Source: a virus. Taken from it: a DNA stretch of 47,337 nt. The notes below the pieces were generated by a model. The model was not told the DNA's origin. It ran no database searches and worked only from the letters and a program-made list of their open reading frames with translations. A program made the position numbers and the translations under genes. The stretch covers positions 1-47,337 of the IMG/VR virus record IMGVR_UViG_3300017971_000385. One strand, given 5' to 3'. The stretch's first letter is position 1. Every line of letters starts with the position of its first letter. Below, one piece after another: positions 47,245-47,337 of this stretch.

Positions 47245-47337
47245 ATGACGTCATCACCTGAGTTTGATGACAACCAGCTTGGAGAGCTGGATAAAGAAAC
47301 CCTCATATCGATCATTCTGGCGTTGCGCCAGACTGCA
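47245..47337 (+). CDS. IS66-like transposase, N-terminal fragment
   Basis: 31 residues reach the window edge: MTSSPEFDDNQLGELDKETL followed by ISIILALRQTA. The LDKETLISIILALR stretch matches the N-terminus of IS66-family TnpC transposases (L.KE.LI.LIL.L). The catalytic core and the inverted repeats are outside the window. TAAACT a few bases before the ATG region may be a -10 box. It marks mobile DNA at the right end. Confidence 0.6.
   Translation, partial: MTSSPEFDDNQLGELDKETLISIILALRQTA

Noticed and set aside
1-47337. tRNA genes, attachment sites, integrase or replication origin
   Set aside because: None was recognised when reading both strands; absence is not proven by eye.

Overview
The window is most of the virion-building region of a tailed bacteriophage of siphovirus type (Caudoviricetes), either a phage contig or a prophage. 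Almost everything from 45.3 kb down to 1 bp is read leftward (minus strand) in the usual morphogenesis order: small and large terminase, portal fused to a Mu F-like head protein, ChaB/protease/scaffold protein, HK97-fold capsid protein, head completion proteins, tail terminator, major tail protein, tail chaperones, tape measure, hub, fibre, and a holin-like pair. Genes are packed with 1-4 base stop/start overlaps, so translation is probably coupled. No integrase, repressor or replication gene is visible. The host cannot be named from this sequence; a GT87-like membrane protein and the general gene style would fit Chloroflexota, but that is a weak inference.

The striking content is sugar chemistry. 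About 14 kb between the capsid gene and the head-tail adaptors (21.7-34.9 kb) holds a dTDP-4-dehydrorhamnose reductase (RmlD), a ColD/RfbH-like sugar 3-dehydratase with His in place of the PLP lysine, at least six glycosyltransferases (one frameshifted), a GT87-like membrane protein, two methyltransferases and many small proteins. A second cluster at the left end (1-5 kb) holds a sialic acid synthase (NeuB, cut by the window edge), another methyltransferase, a GDP-mannose 3,5-epimerase homologue and a UDP-glucose/GDP-mannose dehydrogenase. A TIM-barrel glycosidase lies among the head-completion genes and the tail hub ends in Asp-box (BNR) repeats. Together they suggest a phage that makes unusual nucleotide sugars and glycosylates its own virion or remodels the host surface.

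Control signals are unusually clear. A sigma70-type promoter with an inverted repeat in its spacer drives the terminase genes, and a terminator-like hairpin lies between that promoter and the first gene, which suggests antitermination of the late operon. Two almost identical 55-bp promoter modules drive two rightward sets of small cysteine-containing proteins (39.1-40.1 kb and 45.4-46.05 kb). A consensus promoter at 2.5 kb has its -35 box inside an 11-bp inverted repeat. A 14-bp near-palindrome (consensus TCATTACGTAATGA) recurs in four short intergenic gaps, like dispersed operators.

At the right end, directly after the last phage-like small gene, lies one CRISPR-type repeat, a 38-nt spacer and a partial second repeat. 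Beyond it are unrecognised genes and the start of an IS66-like transposase, so the phage-like part probably ends near 46.05 kb.
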